Shown here piece by piece: positions 26,962 through 37,378 of a stretch of 64,000 nucleotides of DNA. Under the pieces are notes generated by a model. That model did no database searches, was not told the DNA's origin, and was given only the letters and a program-made list of their open reading frames with translations. Source of the stretch: Marinifilum sp. D737 (GTDB lineage Bacteria > Bacteroidota > Bacteroidia > Bacteroidales > Marinifilaceae); the NCBI RefSeq assembly GCF_026672275.1, contig NZ_JANQCD010000003.1, forward strand, positions 62,001 through 126,000. The letters run 5' to 3'. The translations under genes and the position numbers were made by a program. The number at the start of each line of letters is the position of its first letter. The stretch's first letter is position 1.

Positions 26962-27275
26962 AATAAATTGTCAAGTAAATAATCAAAAATGTAGTAAATG
27001 AAAATGTTACCCTGTCTGGCAGGGCATGGTAATCCTTTCATGATTTAGTTACAAATATTGGTCTGAATTGAAAGTAATATCAATCAATAGATTGGTAAGT
27101 GGGGATGTTATATGCCTCTAAAATACAGGTTGATTTTTGTTATTGGTTTGATAATTAATGAAGTATTCTTGGTTTTGTTCACAAGTGATGGAGTAGAAAC
27201 TACTTTTTAAATGAAGTGAATCAAGCCAGTAAAAAGTTTTGAATTAACTCAAATAATAACCTAAAATTAAATTTT
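26962..27275. other. Gap after the sensor SusC, with repeated short motifs and a hairpin
   Basis: TTGTCAAGTAAAT (26968-26980) and AATGTAGTAAAT (26988-26999) repeat sequences found just before this SusC gene (23461 and 23444). A hairpin TTACCCTG..CAGGG..GGTAA lies near 27007-27033 without a T-run. No gene is seen. Confidence 0.45.
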
Positions 27276-28697
27276 ATGAAAGTTTTTAAAAACTCTTGGA
27301 ATGTTGTATTACTGCTTTGTGCAGTTGTGTTTAGTGGAGCTTTAAGCTCATGTAGCGATGATGAAAATTTAAGTGACCTAACCGGATTTTTGTCTTTTGG
27401 TTTTTCAGATGAAGCATTAAAAGATTATGAATTCACCATTGGTGATAATGGTATAATTACCAATCAGATTGCCTTACCTTATGGATTTGATGCATCTTCG
27501 TTAACACCAGTTTTTTCAGCAGTGCCTTTATCTACTGTTTATGTTAATGGTGTTCAACAAACTAGTGGCTCCGAATCCATTGATTTTTCGAGTGAGGTAG
27601 TTTATAAAGTTGTAGCAGAAAATGGAACAAATCAAGTAAGCTATACTGTTGTTGTTAATGTAGCAAAGGATATTACAGCTTGGTCTAACTTGGCTCCAGA
27701 TGCTAAATTCCCGGATTACACATCTTTAGTTGGTTTCAAAATTGGAGAGAAGTATTTTGTTATGGGAGGTAAAAAAGGTGCTTCAGGTATTGGAGGACAC
27801 ACCTACGGAATTCATTCTTCAACCGATGGTACTGAGTTTTCTGCAGTAAATACCAATATTTTCAAGGAGTATGGTATGGGATTAGGTGCCGCAGCAGTTA
27901 AACATGGTAACAAGCAGTTGTTAATCGGTGGTTATACGCCATCTGATTATGAAGTTTGGGGAGAGACTGGTAATGGTTACGGAATCAATACTGTATGGTC
28001 GTCGGAAGACGGAGAAACATGGACCAAAGTAAATGAAGGTGCTTCGGATGAGCAGAAATTTACAGCCAGAACCAATGCTTCTGTAGCTAATTTGAATGGT
28101 GATCTTTACCTAACGGGTGGATATTCTGTAGGTTTTGGTGCTCCTCAAGGTGCCATGAATGATGTTTGGAAATCTACAGATGGAGGTGCTACCTGGTCAA
28201 CATTAGATGCACAATTCGGAGAAGATTTTGTAGCAAGAGCTGATAGTAAATTAATCGTTTACAAAGACGAATTGTATTTAATTGGAGGAAGAACAAAATT
28301 CCCATATAATTATTTCAATGAGATTTACAAGTCTGCTGATGGTATAAGCTGGACAAAAGTTGATGTAGCAGCTCCGTTTGCAGCTCGTGCAAGTTTCTCT
28401 TGTTTTGTTTACAATGATAGAATGTATGTTCTTGCCGGTTTAGGTAATAAGGAAGTTACAGAAGGTGAAACAACTACTTCGGTTGACGTATTCTACAATG
28501 ACCTATGGGTTTCAGAAGACGGTGGTGTAAACTGGACAGAAATGAAAACAGGAGCACTTCCTGAAGGATTTGCTGCAAGATATGGTCAGGCAATTGTTGT
28601 TGACGGAAATACTATTCACATCTTTGGAGGTAATGGTCAAGACACCGAAGGTAGCGCAAAAGTATATACTGATGCCTGGAAAGGTACATTGAACTAA
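27276..28697 (+). CDS. Kelch-type propeller lipoprotein with DUF6242/DUF5018-like N-terminus
   Basis: A 473-residue lipoprotein (lipobox ALSSC at about 22-26). The N-terminal Ig-like domain (about 35-130) is of the type seen in DUF5018/DUF6242 proteins. A kelch-like propeller follows (about 135-473) with repeated segments such as VGFKIGEKYFVMGGKKG, DLYLTGGYSVGFG, ELYLIGGRTKFPY and TIHIFGGNGQD. It is probably a surface binding protein. It stands between two SusC genes and ends at a terminator, so it may add ligand binding to this uptake locus. There is no enzymatic signature. Confidence 0.8.
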   Translation: MKVFKNSWNVVLLLCAVVFSGALSSCSDDENLSDLTGFLSFGFSDEALKDYEFTIGDNGIITNQIALPYGFDASSLTPVFSAVPLSTVYVNGVQQTSGSESIDFSSEVVYKVVAENGTNQVSYTVVVNVAKDITAWSNLAPDAKFPDYTSLVGFKIGEKYFVMGGKKGASGIGGHTYGIHSSTDGTEFSAVNTNIFKEYGMGLGAAAVKHGNKQLLIGGYTPSDYEVWGETGNGYGINTVWSSEDGETWTKVNEGASDEQKFTARTNASVANLNGDLYLTGGYSVGFGAPQGAMNDVWKSTDGGATWSTLDAQFGEDFVARADSKLIVYKDELYLIGGRTKFPYNYFNEIYKSADGISWTKVDVAAPFAARASFSCFVYNDRMYVLAGLGNKEVTEGETTTSVDVFYNDLWVSEDGGVNWTEMKTGALPEGFAARYGQAIVVDGNTIHIFGGNGQDTEGSAKVYTDAWKGTLN

Positions 28698-28704
28698 TCA
28701 ATTG

Positions 28705-28737
28705 GAGAGTCTCGTTAAGGGCGGGACTCTCATTTCT
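28705..28737 (+). terminator. Terminator-like hairpin after the kelch lipoprotein
   Basis: GAGAGTCTCG (28705-28714) and CGGGACTCTC (28722-28731), followed by ATTTCT. The T-tail is short, so termination may be partial and the next SusC may be read through. Confidence 0.55.
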
Positions 28738-28845
28738 ATCAAAAGCACAAATTATTGGCAGATGATTCGTGTTGTGCAGATTATAATGGTTTGCATTAAA
28801 TAGAGCCTATAGAATAGGCATTTCAGAGAACATGTAGTAAATCTC

Positions 28846-31800
28846 ATGAATATGAATAAGATATTGGTCATGTTGCTGGCTATAATGACTATGCTTGGAG
28901 GAAATCTTCATGCTCAATCATACAAAGCGCAGGAACTTAAGACAAAAAAAATAACAGGTACTGTTTTAATCAGTGAAGACAAATCACCGGCCATTGGTGC
29001 TACGGTGATTGTAAAAGGAACTACCAATGGTTCTGCTGTAGATTTCGATGGAAAATTTTTGATTACAGCAAATGAAGGAGATATCTTGTTAATATCTTCG
29101 ATTGGATATGTTTCGCAGGAAATTAAAGTGACACAAAAATCACATTATAACATTTTGTTGAAAACCGATAATGTGGCATTAAAGGAAATTGCAGTTATTG
29201 GTTATGGTGTTCAGGAAAGAAGGGATTTAACAGGAGCAGTGACTTCAATTAATCTTGAGGCATTAGAGCAACCAGCTTTAAGTATCGATAATGCATTGGC
29301 AGGACAAGTTGCCGGTGTTCAAATTAACTCTAGTAGTGGAGCACCCGGAAGTGCTACAGCAATTACCATTCGAGGAATTACATCATTAGATGGGGATAAT
29401 AATCCACTTTTTATCATTGATGGGGTACCTGTTTATGGTGTAGGAAGTCATTCAAGCACTTCCTTTTCACAAGGAAGCATTGCAGCAGTTGCAATTGGAG
29501 GAAATAGTGCTTCTGGACAAATTGGAGCCAATTCCGAATTTGAAAGAAACCCATTGGCCAATCTGAATATGGATGATATTGAGTCCATTGAAATTTTGAA
29601 AGATGCTTATGCAACAGCAATCTATGGGTCACGAGGTGGAGCTGGTGTTGTATTAATCACAACAAAACGAGGAAAAAAAGGTCAACCTAAAGTCAATTTA
29701 AATATCTCAACATTGGTAGCAGAACCTGTTGGTGTACCAGATGTTTTAAGTGGAGATCAATATGTTGATTTTTACAATGCTTATGAAGGTCCGGATAAAG
29801 ACGGGAATTATCGTTTTAATAAGGGGCTAAATACAGATTGGTTTGATCAGGCAACAAGAACAGCCATTACTAATAATATATCAGCAACAGTATCTGCAGG
29901 AACAGATAAAAGCACTTACTTTTTATCATTATCATATCTCGATCAGGATTCTTATGTAATTAACAATGATTTTAAAAGATATACATCAAGAATCAATTAT
30001 GAATACAAGTCTAGTGAGAAATTTAGATTTGGTAATAATTTGACATTTTCTTATACAGATAACAACTCTTTAAATTCAGGTAGTGTGTATAGAAACTCTA
30101 TTCTTGCTAACCCTAGTATATCTGTAAAAGATGAAGATGGGATGTATAATTTTGTTGAAAATAAGCAATCTCAAATTAATCCTGTTGCAACAGCAAAAGA
30201 ATCGATTAACTATGTGAGAGATAGTAGATTGATTGGTAACTTGTATGCAGAATACAAGGCCTTGCCATGGTTAACTTTTCGTTCAGAATTTGGTATTGAT
30301 TTGATGGTATCTAAAGCTTATAATAAAAATATGGCTTATGAGAAGATTGATAGAGAAGGGAATGCCAATCAGACCAACATACAAAATATGAAATATGTGT
30401 TCAACAATACAGCTACAATTTATAAAGAGCTAGGCGAACACGTTTTTAATGGGGTAATCGGACAATCGTTTGAAACATCAGATGAAGATATTGTAAATAT
30501 TAGCGGTGAAGGTTTCCCTACGAATGACGTTTTAAGTATAAGTCAAGCCGATAAATCAAAGGTTGGTCAGGCAGTGCGAAGAGAGTGGGCAATGATGTCA
30601 TTCTTTGCAAGAATGAACTACCGATGGCTAGATAAATATATGGCAGGTGTTACCTACCGTATTGATGGTTCATCTCGTTTTAATAAGAATGAAAGGTACG
30701 TTGGTTTCCCTTCGTTCTCATTAGGTTGGAGATTTTCCAAAGAACAATTTATGGAAGCCTATACTTGGGTTACTGATGCAAAAATTCGAGCTAGTTTGGG
30801 ATTTAGTGGAATTTCAGGTTCAGGTGGTTATTATGGTCATCAAGGGCAATATGTATTGAAAGAGCACGCACCTAAATATGGTAATAATAATATTTTAGAA
30901 GTTGAACAGCCTAGTAATCCTGATTTGAAATGGGAGAAAACCAAGACCCTGGATATCGGATTGGATCTTACTCTTTTTGGTGATAAAGTTCAATTCACTT
31001 TTGATTATTACAATAAGAAAAGTGTAGACATGTTGATACAATCTTCTGTACCATGGTACTCAGGATATTCAGGTCAGAAGCAGAATTTGGTAGATATGAC
31101 AAATAAAGGTGTGGAATTCTCATTAAATACTTTGAATATTAATAAGGAATTTAAATGGAGCACCAATTTTAATATTGCAAAAAATACCAATGAGGTTACA
31201 AATCTGAATGTAGATGGTTCGTATAAACCGGGTGGTGCCGAGACAGCTTATGCCTTTTATCAGGTTGGGGAATCCGCTACAGCATGGTTTCTTTATGATT
31301 GGCATGGAGTGGATCCTTTAACAGGTAATCCTTTATGGAGATATTCAGATGGAAGCATCTCAACAACTCCACCAGCTTCAATTATGGGAAATGCTACTAC
31401 TGATAACAAGTTTGTTATGGGTGATCGCATGCCTGAATTTACTGGAGGTATTACTAATGTTTTCTCTTATAGGAATTTTGAATTGAATACGATGTTTGCT
31501 TTTTCTTATGGAGGAAAAATTATGAATGGAACAAGAGCTGAATTGCTTACCTATTCAGATCAGAATTATCGTAATTTGAGTCGTGATATTTTGGATGAAT
31601 GGATTATTGCAGGTCATAAAACCGATATTCCAAAGAGGAATAATAAGTCTATTGTTAAAACTGGATTTGGGGATGGAAAGACTGACTATACGGTAAGTAG
31701 ACAGTCAGACAGATTTCTTGAAGATGGCTCGTTTATTCGCTTAAAGAATATTTCGCTAACTTACCGCTTTAATCCAGAGCGAATTCGTAGAATAGGACTT

Positions 31801-31971
31801 AGAAGTTTAGCACTGTATTTAAAAGGATCCAATCTGCTTACATGGACAAAATACAGTGGTCCAGATCCTGAAGTGAGTGCATTTGGGTCATCAGCAGCAT
31901 ATGCTGGAAATGATGAATTAACGATCCCTCAGCAAAAATCAATTCAGGTTGGAGTTAAAATTGGACTTTAA
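28846..31971 (+). CDS. SusC/RagA-family TonB-dependent receptor (no STN domain)
   Basis: A 1041-residue outer-membrane transporter: signal peptide (to about HAQS), carboxypeptidase-regulatory-like domain (about 33-110), plug (AVIGYGVQERRDLTGAVTSI; AIYGSRGGAGVVLITTKRG) and a barrel ending in VGVKIGL. It lacks the STN domain, so it should transport without signalling. It is similar in plan and in several stretches (YRIDGSSRFNK, PDPEVSAFG) to the receptor at 23512, suggesting duplication with division of labour. Its SusD starts 2 bases after its stop. ACATGTAGTAAAT at 28830 sits just before the start codon. Confidence 0.93.
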   Translation: MNMNKILVMLLAIMTMLGGNLHAQSYKAQELKTKKITGTVLISEDKSPAIGATVIVKGTTNGSAVDFDGKFLITANEGDILLISSIGYVSQEIKVTQKSHYNILLKTDNVALKEIAVIGYGVQERRDLTGAVTSINLEALEQPALSIDNALAGQVAGVQINSSSGAPGSATAITIRGITSLDGDNNPLFIIDGVPVYGVGSHSSTSFSQGSIAAVAIGGNSASGQIGANSEFERNPLANLNMDDIESIEILKDAYATAIYGSRGGAGVVLITTKRGKKGQPKVNLNISTLVAEPVGVPDVLSGDQYVDFYNAYEGPDKDGNYRFNKGLNTDWFDQATRTAITNNISATVSAGTDKSTYFLSLSYLDQDSYVINNDFKRYTSRINYEYKSSEKFRFGNNLTFSYTDNNSLNSGSVYRNSILANPSISVKDEDGMYNFVENKQSQINPVATAKESINYVRDSRLIGNLYAEYKALPWLTFRSEFGIDLMVSKAYNKNMAYEKIDREGNANQTNIQNMKYVFNNTATIYKELGEHVFNGVIGQSFETSDEDIVNISGEGFPTNDVLSISQADKSKVGQAVRREWAMMSFFARMNYRWLDKYMAGVTYRIDGSSRFNKNERYVGFPSFSLGWRFSKEQFMEAYTWVTDAKIRASLGFSGISGSGGYYGHQGQYVLKEHAPKYGNNNILEVEQPSNPDLKWEKTKTLDIGLDLTLFGDKVQFTFDYYNKKSVDMLIQSSVPWYSGYSGQKQNLVDMTNKGVEFSLNTLNINKEFKWSTNFNIAKNTNEVTNLNVDGSYKPGGAETAYAFYQVGESATAWFLYDWHGVDPLTGNPLWRYSDGSISTTPPASIMGNATTDNKFVMGDRMPEFTGGITNVFSYRNFELNTMFAFSYGGKIMNGTRAELLTYSDQNYRNLSRDILDEWIIAGHKTDIPKRNNKSIVKTGFGDGKTDYTVSRQSDRFLEDGSFIRLKNISLTYRFNPERIRRIGLRSLALYLKGSNLLTWTKYSGPDPEVSAFGSSAAYAGNDELTIPQQKSIQVGVKIGL

Positions 31972-31973
31972 AA

Positions 31974-33410
31974 ATGAAAGAGATGAAAGATAGAAAATAC
32001 AATAGATACGGATTGGCAATTGTTGTTCTGGCTTGTCTACTTTCAGCTTGTGATAAGCAACTGGATCTAGCACCTGAAGATACAACTGTAGAGACAGAAG
32101 TATTTCAGTCAGAAAGTTCTGCAGAATCTGCACTAATGGATGTTTACAATAAAACCTTTGAGGCCAATAATGCTACCTCTTATATATTTGGTGATTTTTC
32201 AACAGACTTGTTGGTAAGCAAAAGCGATTACTATGATCTTGTAAACTCAGGAGAAATTCCGGTTGATGATAGTTACTTTGTTGGTGGTTCATGGGAAAAA
32301 TCTTATTCAGCAATTAATGTTGCCAATGTAATTATTGAATCTGCTCCAAAACTTGGTACTTACAGAGAAGAAGTTATCAGGCAACATGTTGCCGAAGCTA
32401 AATTTTTAAGAGCTTATAACTATTTAATGCTTCAAAAACTTTTTGGAGATGGCGCCTTAACGGGAAAAATGAATGGTTTAGGTTTACCTTTGCAATTAAC
32501 GCCATATGAGGGAATCAAGTGGAATGCCAGTAATGCCATTACTCGTTCAACAGTTCAAGTAACTTACGATCAGATTATTAAAGATTTAACGGAGGCATTG
32601 CCTGATTTGAATGAAAACTATAAAGATGACTTAGAAACTCGAGCACGCGCAACCAAAGGAAGTGTTCATGCTTTATTGTCAAGAGTATATCTTTATATGG
32701 GAAATTTTGAAAAGGCTGCCAGTGAAGCTGCATTTTTAATTGGGAATGAAAACTATAGGTTAAGTGCTGATTTAAGATCTGTATTTCCAATGAGTAGTGG
32801 ATATGATGTTAGTTTAGATGCGGAATACATCTATGCAATTCCATTAACATGGAACAATGGTGATCATCAGTTTGGGACTCATTTTTATGCTTACTATCAT
32901 AAATATTCTATATATGCTGCCGATGATTTCTTGGCAAAATATACAGATACGGATCAAAGAAAAACCAAATTAATTTGGCAAGCTTACACCAAGGGGCAAA
33001 ACCCAACAAAATTGACAACGGCCAAATTTAATAATGATCGAGGAAGAGATAACATTCCAATGATTCGTCTTTCTGAAATGTATTTGACCAGGGCCGAGGC
33101 ATTGACCAGAACTTCAGGAATAAACCAAGAATCAGTCAATCTGTTAAATGTTATTGCAAGTAGAGCAGATAGTGAATTTACCAATTATACTACTGGAGAT
33201 TTTGCTAATGCAGATGCTTTAATTGACAGAATTTTATTAGAGCGGGAATTGGAGTTGTGCTTTGAAGGTTTACATCGTTACGACCTAATTCGAACAGGTA
33301 GAAAACTGAAGAACAAAGATCTTCCGGAAAACAAATATGTGTTGCCAATTCCTAAGCGAGAAATTGAAATCACGAAGGGAAGTTTGGTTCAGAATCCCGG
33401 ATACTTATAG
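31974..33410 (+). CDS. SusD/RagB-family nutrient-binding lipoprotein (second)
   Basis: A 478-residue lipoprotein with lipobox LLSAC (about 22-26). It has SusD TPR helices (AEAKFLRAYNYLMLQKLFG; KGSVHALLSRVYLYMGNFEKA) and the C-terminal SusD region (RILLERELELCFEGLHRYDLIRTGR, PIPKREI, QNPGYL). It forms a pair with the SusC immediately upstream, at 2 bases spacing. Downstream come three thioredoxin-family genes, parallel to the first SusC/SusD locus. This repeated gene order ties the SusC/SusD pairs to thiol chemistry. Confidence 0.93.
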   Translation: MKEMKDRKYNRYGLAIVVLACLLSACDKQLDLAPEDTTVETEVFQSESSAESALMDVYNKTFEANNATSYIFGDFSTDLLVSKSDYYDLVNSGEIPVDDSYFVGGSWEKSYSAINVANVIIESAPKLGTYREEVIRQHVAEAKFLRAYNYLMLQKLFGDGALTGKMNGLGLPLQLTPYEGIKWNASNAITRSTVQVTYDQIIKDLTEALPDLNENYKDDLETRARATKGSVHALLSRVYLYMGNFEKAASEAAFLIGNENYRLSADLRSVFPMSSGYDVSLDAEYIYAIPLTWNNGDHQFGTHFYAYYHKYSIYAADDFLAKYTDTDQRKTKLIWQAYTKGQNPTKLTTAKFNNDRGRDNIPMIRLSEMYLTRAEALTRTSGINQESVNLLNVIASRADSEFTNYTTGDFANADALIDRILLERELELCFEGLHRYDLIRTGRKLKNKDLPENKYVLPIPKREIEITKGSLVQNPGYL

Positions 33411-33534
33411 AAGGAATCATCTCAATTCAAAACTAAATCAAAAATTTCATAGTCTAATAATTTGTTGAGAGTAGCCTGATCATAATTCAGGCCTCTCTTG
33501 GCAAGACTATATCTCTATTCTTAAAACTCAAGGA

Positions 33535-34674
33535 ATGAATACTAGATTATTATCAATTGTATTGGTGATTCTGTTTTCATTTTCAAACAATATCATGGCA
33601 AATAGCCTGACTGATGAAAATGAAGTTAAGGGAATCAAATTCGATCATTCAGATTGGAGTACAATTTTAAAAAAAGCAGCTGATGAGCAAAAAATGGTCT
33701 TTATAGATTGCTATACCACTTGGTGTGGCCCTTGCAAAATGATGGCCAAAAATACTTTTACTCAACAAGAAGTTGGAGAATTTTTCAATAAGAATTTCAT
33801 TAATGTGAAATTGGATATGGAAAAGGAGCCTGGGATAAGTTTAAAAACAATTCTTGGAGTAAATGCATACCCAACATTGGTGGTAATTAATGCAAAACAA
33901 GAAATCATCCACAAAGCTGTTGGAGCACTTCAGAAGGAAGAGCTGTTAAAGTTTGCCACTGAGGCATTAAAAGGAACAGGAACTCTTTCAAGCTATCATG
34001 CAAAATACAAGAAGGAGGGAGTAGCCAATAAAAAGTTTGTTCTGGAATACTTACAAAAACTTGAAGCTGCTAATGAAAAGGAGCAACTGACTAGCGTAAT
34101 CAACCGTTATTTTGAGCAATTGGAGAAGAAGGATTTACTGGAAAAGGAAAACTGGAATCTTCTTAAGAAGTACGTTGAGTCTATTTACAATAAAGCCTTT
34201 CAGTTGGTGCTAAATAATCAGTCGGATTTTATTGAAGTTTTTGGACAAAAAGAGGTGGAGGACAAGGTATATTTCACTTTCCTGAGAGAAGGTAATCAGC
34301 TTTGTGACAAGAAAGAGACTGGCGATTTTGTTTTGAATCAGGAGAAGAAGAAGAGCTTTCTGAATCAGTTGAAAATGAATGAGGTAAAAAACAAAGATGT
34401 GATAAAGGCTTATTCCGAGATTTCAATCACAAGAAGTTTGAAGGATTGGAAAGCATATATCGACATTATTACCGAATATCTAAAAAAAGACATCATCGAC
34501 AAAAGTGCAATGTCTTTGTACAATTATGCCTTACCAATCGAAAGAGCAGTTCAGGACAAAGAGTTGAGAGCTAAGGTTGCAGAATGGTGTGATATGAGTA
34601 TGAAGATAGAGGGGATAAATCCAGGCTTTGCAAATGCTTTTCAGCAACTGAAAAGTAAGTTAGTCGAAAAATAG
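33535..34674 (+). CDS. Secreted thioredoxin-fold protein
   Basis: A 379-residue exported protein: signal peptide to about residue 23 (IMANS), thioredoxin domain at about 33-145 with WCGPC (Cys64, Cys67) preceded by IDCYTT, cis-Pro in NAYPTLVV, then a helical C-terminal region rich in Lys and Glu. It closely resembles the proteins at 11443 and 34756 in the redox domain and diverges in the helical part. It probably exchanges disulfides in the periplasm and would be reduced by DsbD (inference). It is co-directional with the upstream SusD and the next gene. Confidence 0.88.
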   Translation: MNTRLLSIVLVILFSFSNNIMANSLTDENEVKGIKFDHSDWSTILKKAADEQKMVFIDCYTTWCGPCKMMAKNTFTQQEVGEFFNKNFINVKLDMEKEPGISLKTILGVNAYPTLVVINAKQEIIHKAVGALQKEELLKFATEALKGTGTLSSYHAKYKKEGVANKKFVLEYLQKLEAANEKEQLTSVINRYFEQLEKKDLLEKENWNLLKKYVESIYNKAFQLVLNNQSDFIEVFGQKEVEDKVYFTFLREGNQLCDKKETGDFVLNQEKKKSFLNQLKMNEVKNKDVIKAYSEISITRSLKDWKAYIDIITEYLKKDIIDKSAMSLYNYALPIERAVQDKELRAKVAEWCDMSMKIEGINPGFANAFQQLKSKLVEK

Positions 34675-34755
34675 GGAACCGGCTTGGATCTTTACTTTGA
34701 GATCTAATTTGGATATACTTTAAACAAAAAACCTACTAATAATAAAAGGAACCAA

Positions 34756-36015
34756 ATGAAGAAAGTATTTACATTATTGACAGTGGCACTAATGGTCCTT
34801 TTTCTGTCAGGAAATGTTGAAGCTCAAAACCGTGAGGTAGAATTTGAACATGCAAGCTGGAAAAAGGTATTGAAAAAAGCCAAAAAGCAAGATAAACTGA
34901 TCTTTGTGGATTGTTATACATCTTGGTGCGGACCCTGTAAGATGATGGCCAGAGATGTTTTCACGCAGGATCATGTTGCTGATTTCTTCAACAGCAATTT
35001 TGTGAATTTCAAGATTGATATGGAGAAAGGGGAAGGCCCTGAGTTGAAACCGGGATGGAAGATTAATGCCTATCCAACATTCTTGATCATCAACACCAAA
35101 GGAGAAGTCATCCACAGAATTGTAGGAGCTTATGGAGCAGATGAATTCATAGAGTACGTAAAAGAAGCTCAAACGGAAGATAAGAACTTCGCAGCTTTGT
35201 CTAAGGCTTATGAAACAGGTAATAGAGATGGAGAATTCATGTTTTCTTACCTAAGAGCATTGCGTTTGGCCAATCTGGGTAAAGAAGAAGCAAAAAAAGC
35301 AAAGAAGTACGTTGCAAGTTTGGCTAAGGATGACTTGTTAAAAAAGGAAAACTGGAATATTATCAAGTATTTCATGAAAGAGCCTTTAACTGAGGAATTT
35401 AGATTTGTTCTTGCAAACAGGAATCGTTTTGCTGAAATACATGGACAAAAAGAGATTGATGACAAGATCTACAATACTTTCAGTAAGAAAATCGAATCAT
35501 TTCAATACTTCTATCCAGGAAATGGAAGAGAGTACGACAAAGCTGGTTTTGACAGAATGATTCAAGATCTGCAAACTTCAGATTTTCCAAAAGCAACAGA
35601 ATTAATTGCAATTGCTTTAAAGAACGAATATCAAAGACAAAATGATTGGAGCAAGTATGCTACTGTAATTGATGGAGCAATGGATTTTGCTTTGTTGAAG
35701 AACTACGAAAATCAGTTCGGTTATTTCGATTCAGCAGCATCTATGATTGCAAATGTTACTACAGATAAGGAATTGTTGACCCGTGCACTGCGTTGGGCAA
35801 TTTATGCAGCAGAGCAGGAAGATAGAGTGGAGCATAAATCAGGATATCTGGCAACCAAAGCAAAATTGTTGGAATTGGTCGGAAATGCAGAAGCTGCAAA
35901 AACTGCAAAAATGGAATCTGACAAAGCAGACAAAGCAGCAGAGAAGGCTGGAACCAAAATTATTTCGATTCCTGCTATTAAAATGGGAGGAATGAAACCG
36001 GCAAAGAAGAAATAA
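34756..36015 (+). CDS. Secreted thioredoxin-fold protein (paralogue of the previous gene)
   Basis: A 419-residue exported protein: signal peptide to about residue 24 (NVEAQ), thioredoxin domain at about 28-140 with WCGPC (Cys58, Cys61) and VDCYTSW, cis-Pro in NAYPTFLI. The helical C-terminal region matches the preceding protein in places (KKDLLEKENWNLLKKYV against AKDDLLKKENWNIIKYFM), showing tandem duplication. The tail is very basic (KMGGMKPAKKK). It has the same probable role as its neighbour. Confidence 0.88.
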   Translation: MKKVFTLLTVALMVLFLSGNVEAQNREVEFEHASWKKVLKKAKKQDKLIFVDCYTSWCGPCKMMARDVFTQDHVADFFNSNFVNFKIDMEKGEGPELKPGWKINAYPTFLIINTKGEVIHRIVGAYGADEFIEYVKEAQTEDKNFAALSKAYETGNRDGEFMFSYLRALRLANLGKEEAKKAKKYVASLAKDDLLKKENWNIIKYFMKEPLTEEFRFVLANRNRFAEIHGQKEIDDKIYNTFSKKIESFQYFYPGNGREYDKAGFDRMIQDLQTSDFPKATELIAIALKNEYQRQNDWSKYATVIDGAMDFALLKNYENQFGYFDSAASMIANVTTDKELLTRALRWAIYAAEQEDRVEHKSGYLATKAKLLELVGNAEAAKTAKMESDKADKAAEKAGTKIISIPAIKMGGMKPAKKK

Positions 36016-36116
36016 GAAGTTTTAAGTGAAAAATATAAAGAAGGTTTTAGAACAAAAGAAGTTTGTCAAAATCTTTAAAAATATTCGATACTAATTATTC
36101 ATTATTAATTAAAAAG

Positions 36117-37253
36117 ATGAGAACAATATTAATCGCACTAATCAGTGTAATGTTATTTAGCTGTGCACAGCAACCAAAAGACAATACCATCACCATTAAG
36201 GGAAAGGTGGAGTTTCCTGATAATAGCTATAAGATGACAATTGTTAAGAGAAATGGTTTTGAAAAGACAATAATTGATTCGGTAGAGTTAAAACCAGATA
36301 ACACCTATGAATTCAAAATGAACGTAGATCAACCAGGTGTTTACGTTTTAGATTGTCAAAAATGGCAGTCGGTACGTTTCTGGGCTGAAGATGAAGATTT
36401 GGAAATCGACTTTAGAGGAAGAGATACTGCAAAAATCAAGATCAAGAACCCTCCGTTTGTATATATAAAAGGTGGACCAAACAATGAGGTAATGAACTTG
36501 TTATCATTCAACAGCTATCGTTCTTACCAGGGGATGATTGCTGCAGGGAAAGTAATATATCAAGCTTCAAAGTCGGATAGTAAAGAATGGAAAGAAAGTG
36601 CTGCCCAGGGGTATAACAGAAACTATGTGCAAAGTGATGCATACATGCGCTACGTGGCCAAGCACTATGCCGATCGCAATTCAATTCTTTCAGTCTTAGG
36701 TTCATTAAGAAAAGAAAGTGATAAGGAACTTAAAGAGAATATTATTAAGACTCTGGAAGCAAAGAATCCAAATTATCAGCCATTATTAGATTATAAGAAG
36801 GAACTGGCAGAGGCCAAAGCTGCAAGAGAGAAAATGATGGAAGGTAAAGTTGCTCCTGATTTTTCATTCCCAACTAAGAATGGTGACAAGAACTATGGAC
36901 CAAAGGATTTCCGAGGAAAGTACGTATTGATTGATTTCTGGGCGTCATGGTGTGGTCCTTGTCGTCAGGAGATTCCTCACCTAAAGAAAGAGTATGAGAA
37001 ATACCATGACAAAGGATTGGAAATGCTTAGTGTTTCTATTGATCAAAGCAAGAATGCATGGATGAAAGCGATGCGCAAGGAGAAAATGCCTTGGCCACAG
37101 GTTCAAGCACCAAAGGCTGGTAAAGATATCATGAAAGAGTATCAATTCTCAGGTATTCCATTTATTGTTCTTTTAGACAAAGAAGGAAAGATTGTTGGAA
37201 AGAATTTAAGAGGAGAGAAGTTGGAAAAACTTTTGGAATCTATTTTCCACTAG
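36117..37253 (+). CDS. TlpA-like thiol-disulfide oxidoreductase lipoprotein (DUF4369 + redoxin)
   Basis: About 378 residues from the ATG at 36117; the frame opens at a TTG at 36063, but only the later start gives a lipoprotein signal (LISVMLFSC). It has a DUF4369-type domain (about 28-115), a helical linker and a redoxin domain (about 238-378) with WASWCGPC (Cys279, Cys282) and [16 protein letters not shown]. The active-site dipeptide is Gly-Pro, unlike the Lys-Pro of the pair at 8681 and 9832, so its redox potential may differ. It ends the thioredoxin cluster after the second SusC/SusD pair. Confidence 0.9.
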   Translation: MRTILIALISVMLFSCAQQPKDNTITIKGKVEFPDNSYKMTIVKRNGFEKTIIDSVELKPDNTYEFKMNVDQPGVYVLDCQKWQSVRFWAEDEDLEIDFRGRDTAKIKIKNPPFVYIKGGPNNEVMNLLSFNSYRSYQGMIAAGKVIYQASKSDSKEWKESAAQGYNRNYVQSDAYMRYVAKHYADRNSILSVLGSLRKESDKELKENIIKTLEAKNPNYQPLLDYKKELAEAKAAREKMMEGKVAPDFSFPTKNGDKNYGPKDFRGKYVLIDFWASWCGPCRQEIPHLKKEYEKYHDKGLEMLSVSIDQSKNAWMKAMRKEKMPWPQVQAPKAGKDIMKEYQFSGIPFIVLLDKEGKIVGKNLRGEKLEKLLESIFH

Positions 37254-37289
37254 AACAGGAAAACGTTTATATAAAGTACATATTAGTAG

Positions 37290-37358
37290 GGCAATTAAAA
37301 TCTGTAATTGCCATATTGAAAGGGGGAAGTCCCAATTGCCCTTACTGGTAATTGGGAC
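37290..37358 (+). terminator. Two hairpins after the TlpA gene (weak terminator)
   Basis: GGCAATTA/TAATTGCC (37290-37312) and GTCCCAATT/AATTGGGAC (37329-37358). Neither is followed by a clear T-run, so they may instead be mRNA-stabilising structures or part of the next gene's leader. Confidence 0.35.
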
Positions 37359-37378
37359 CTTAACTTAAACAAGAAGAT

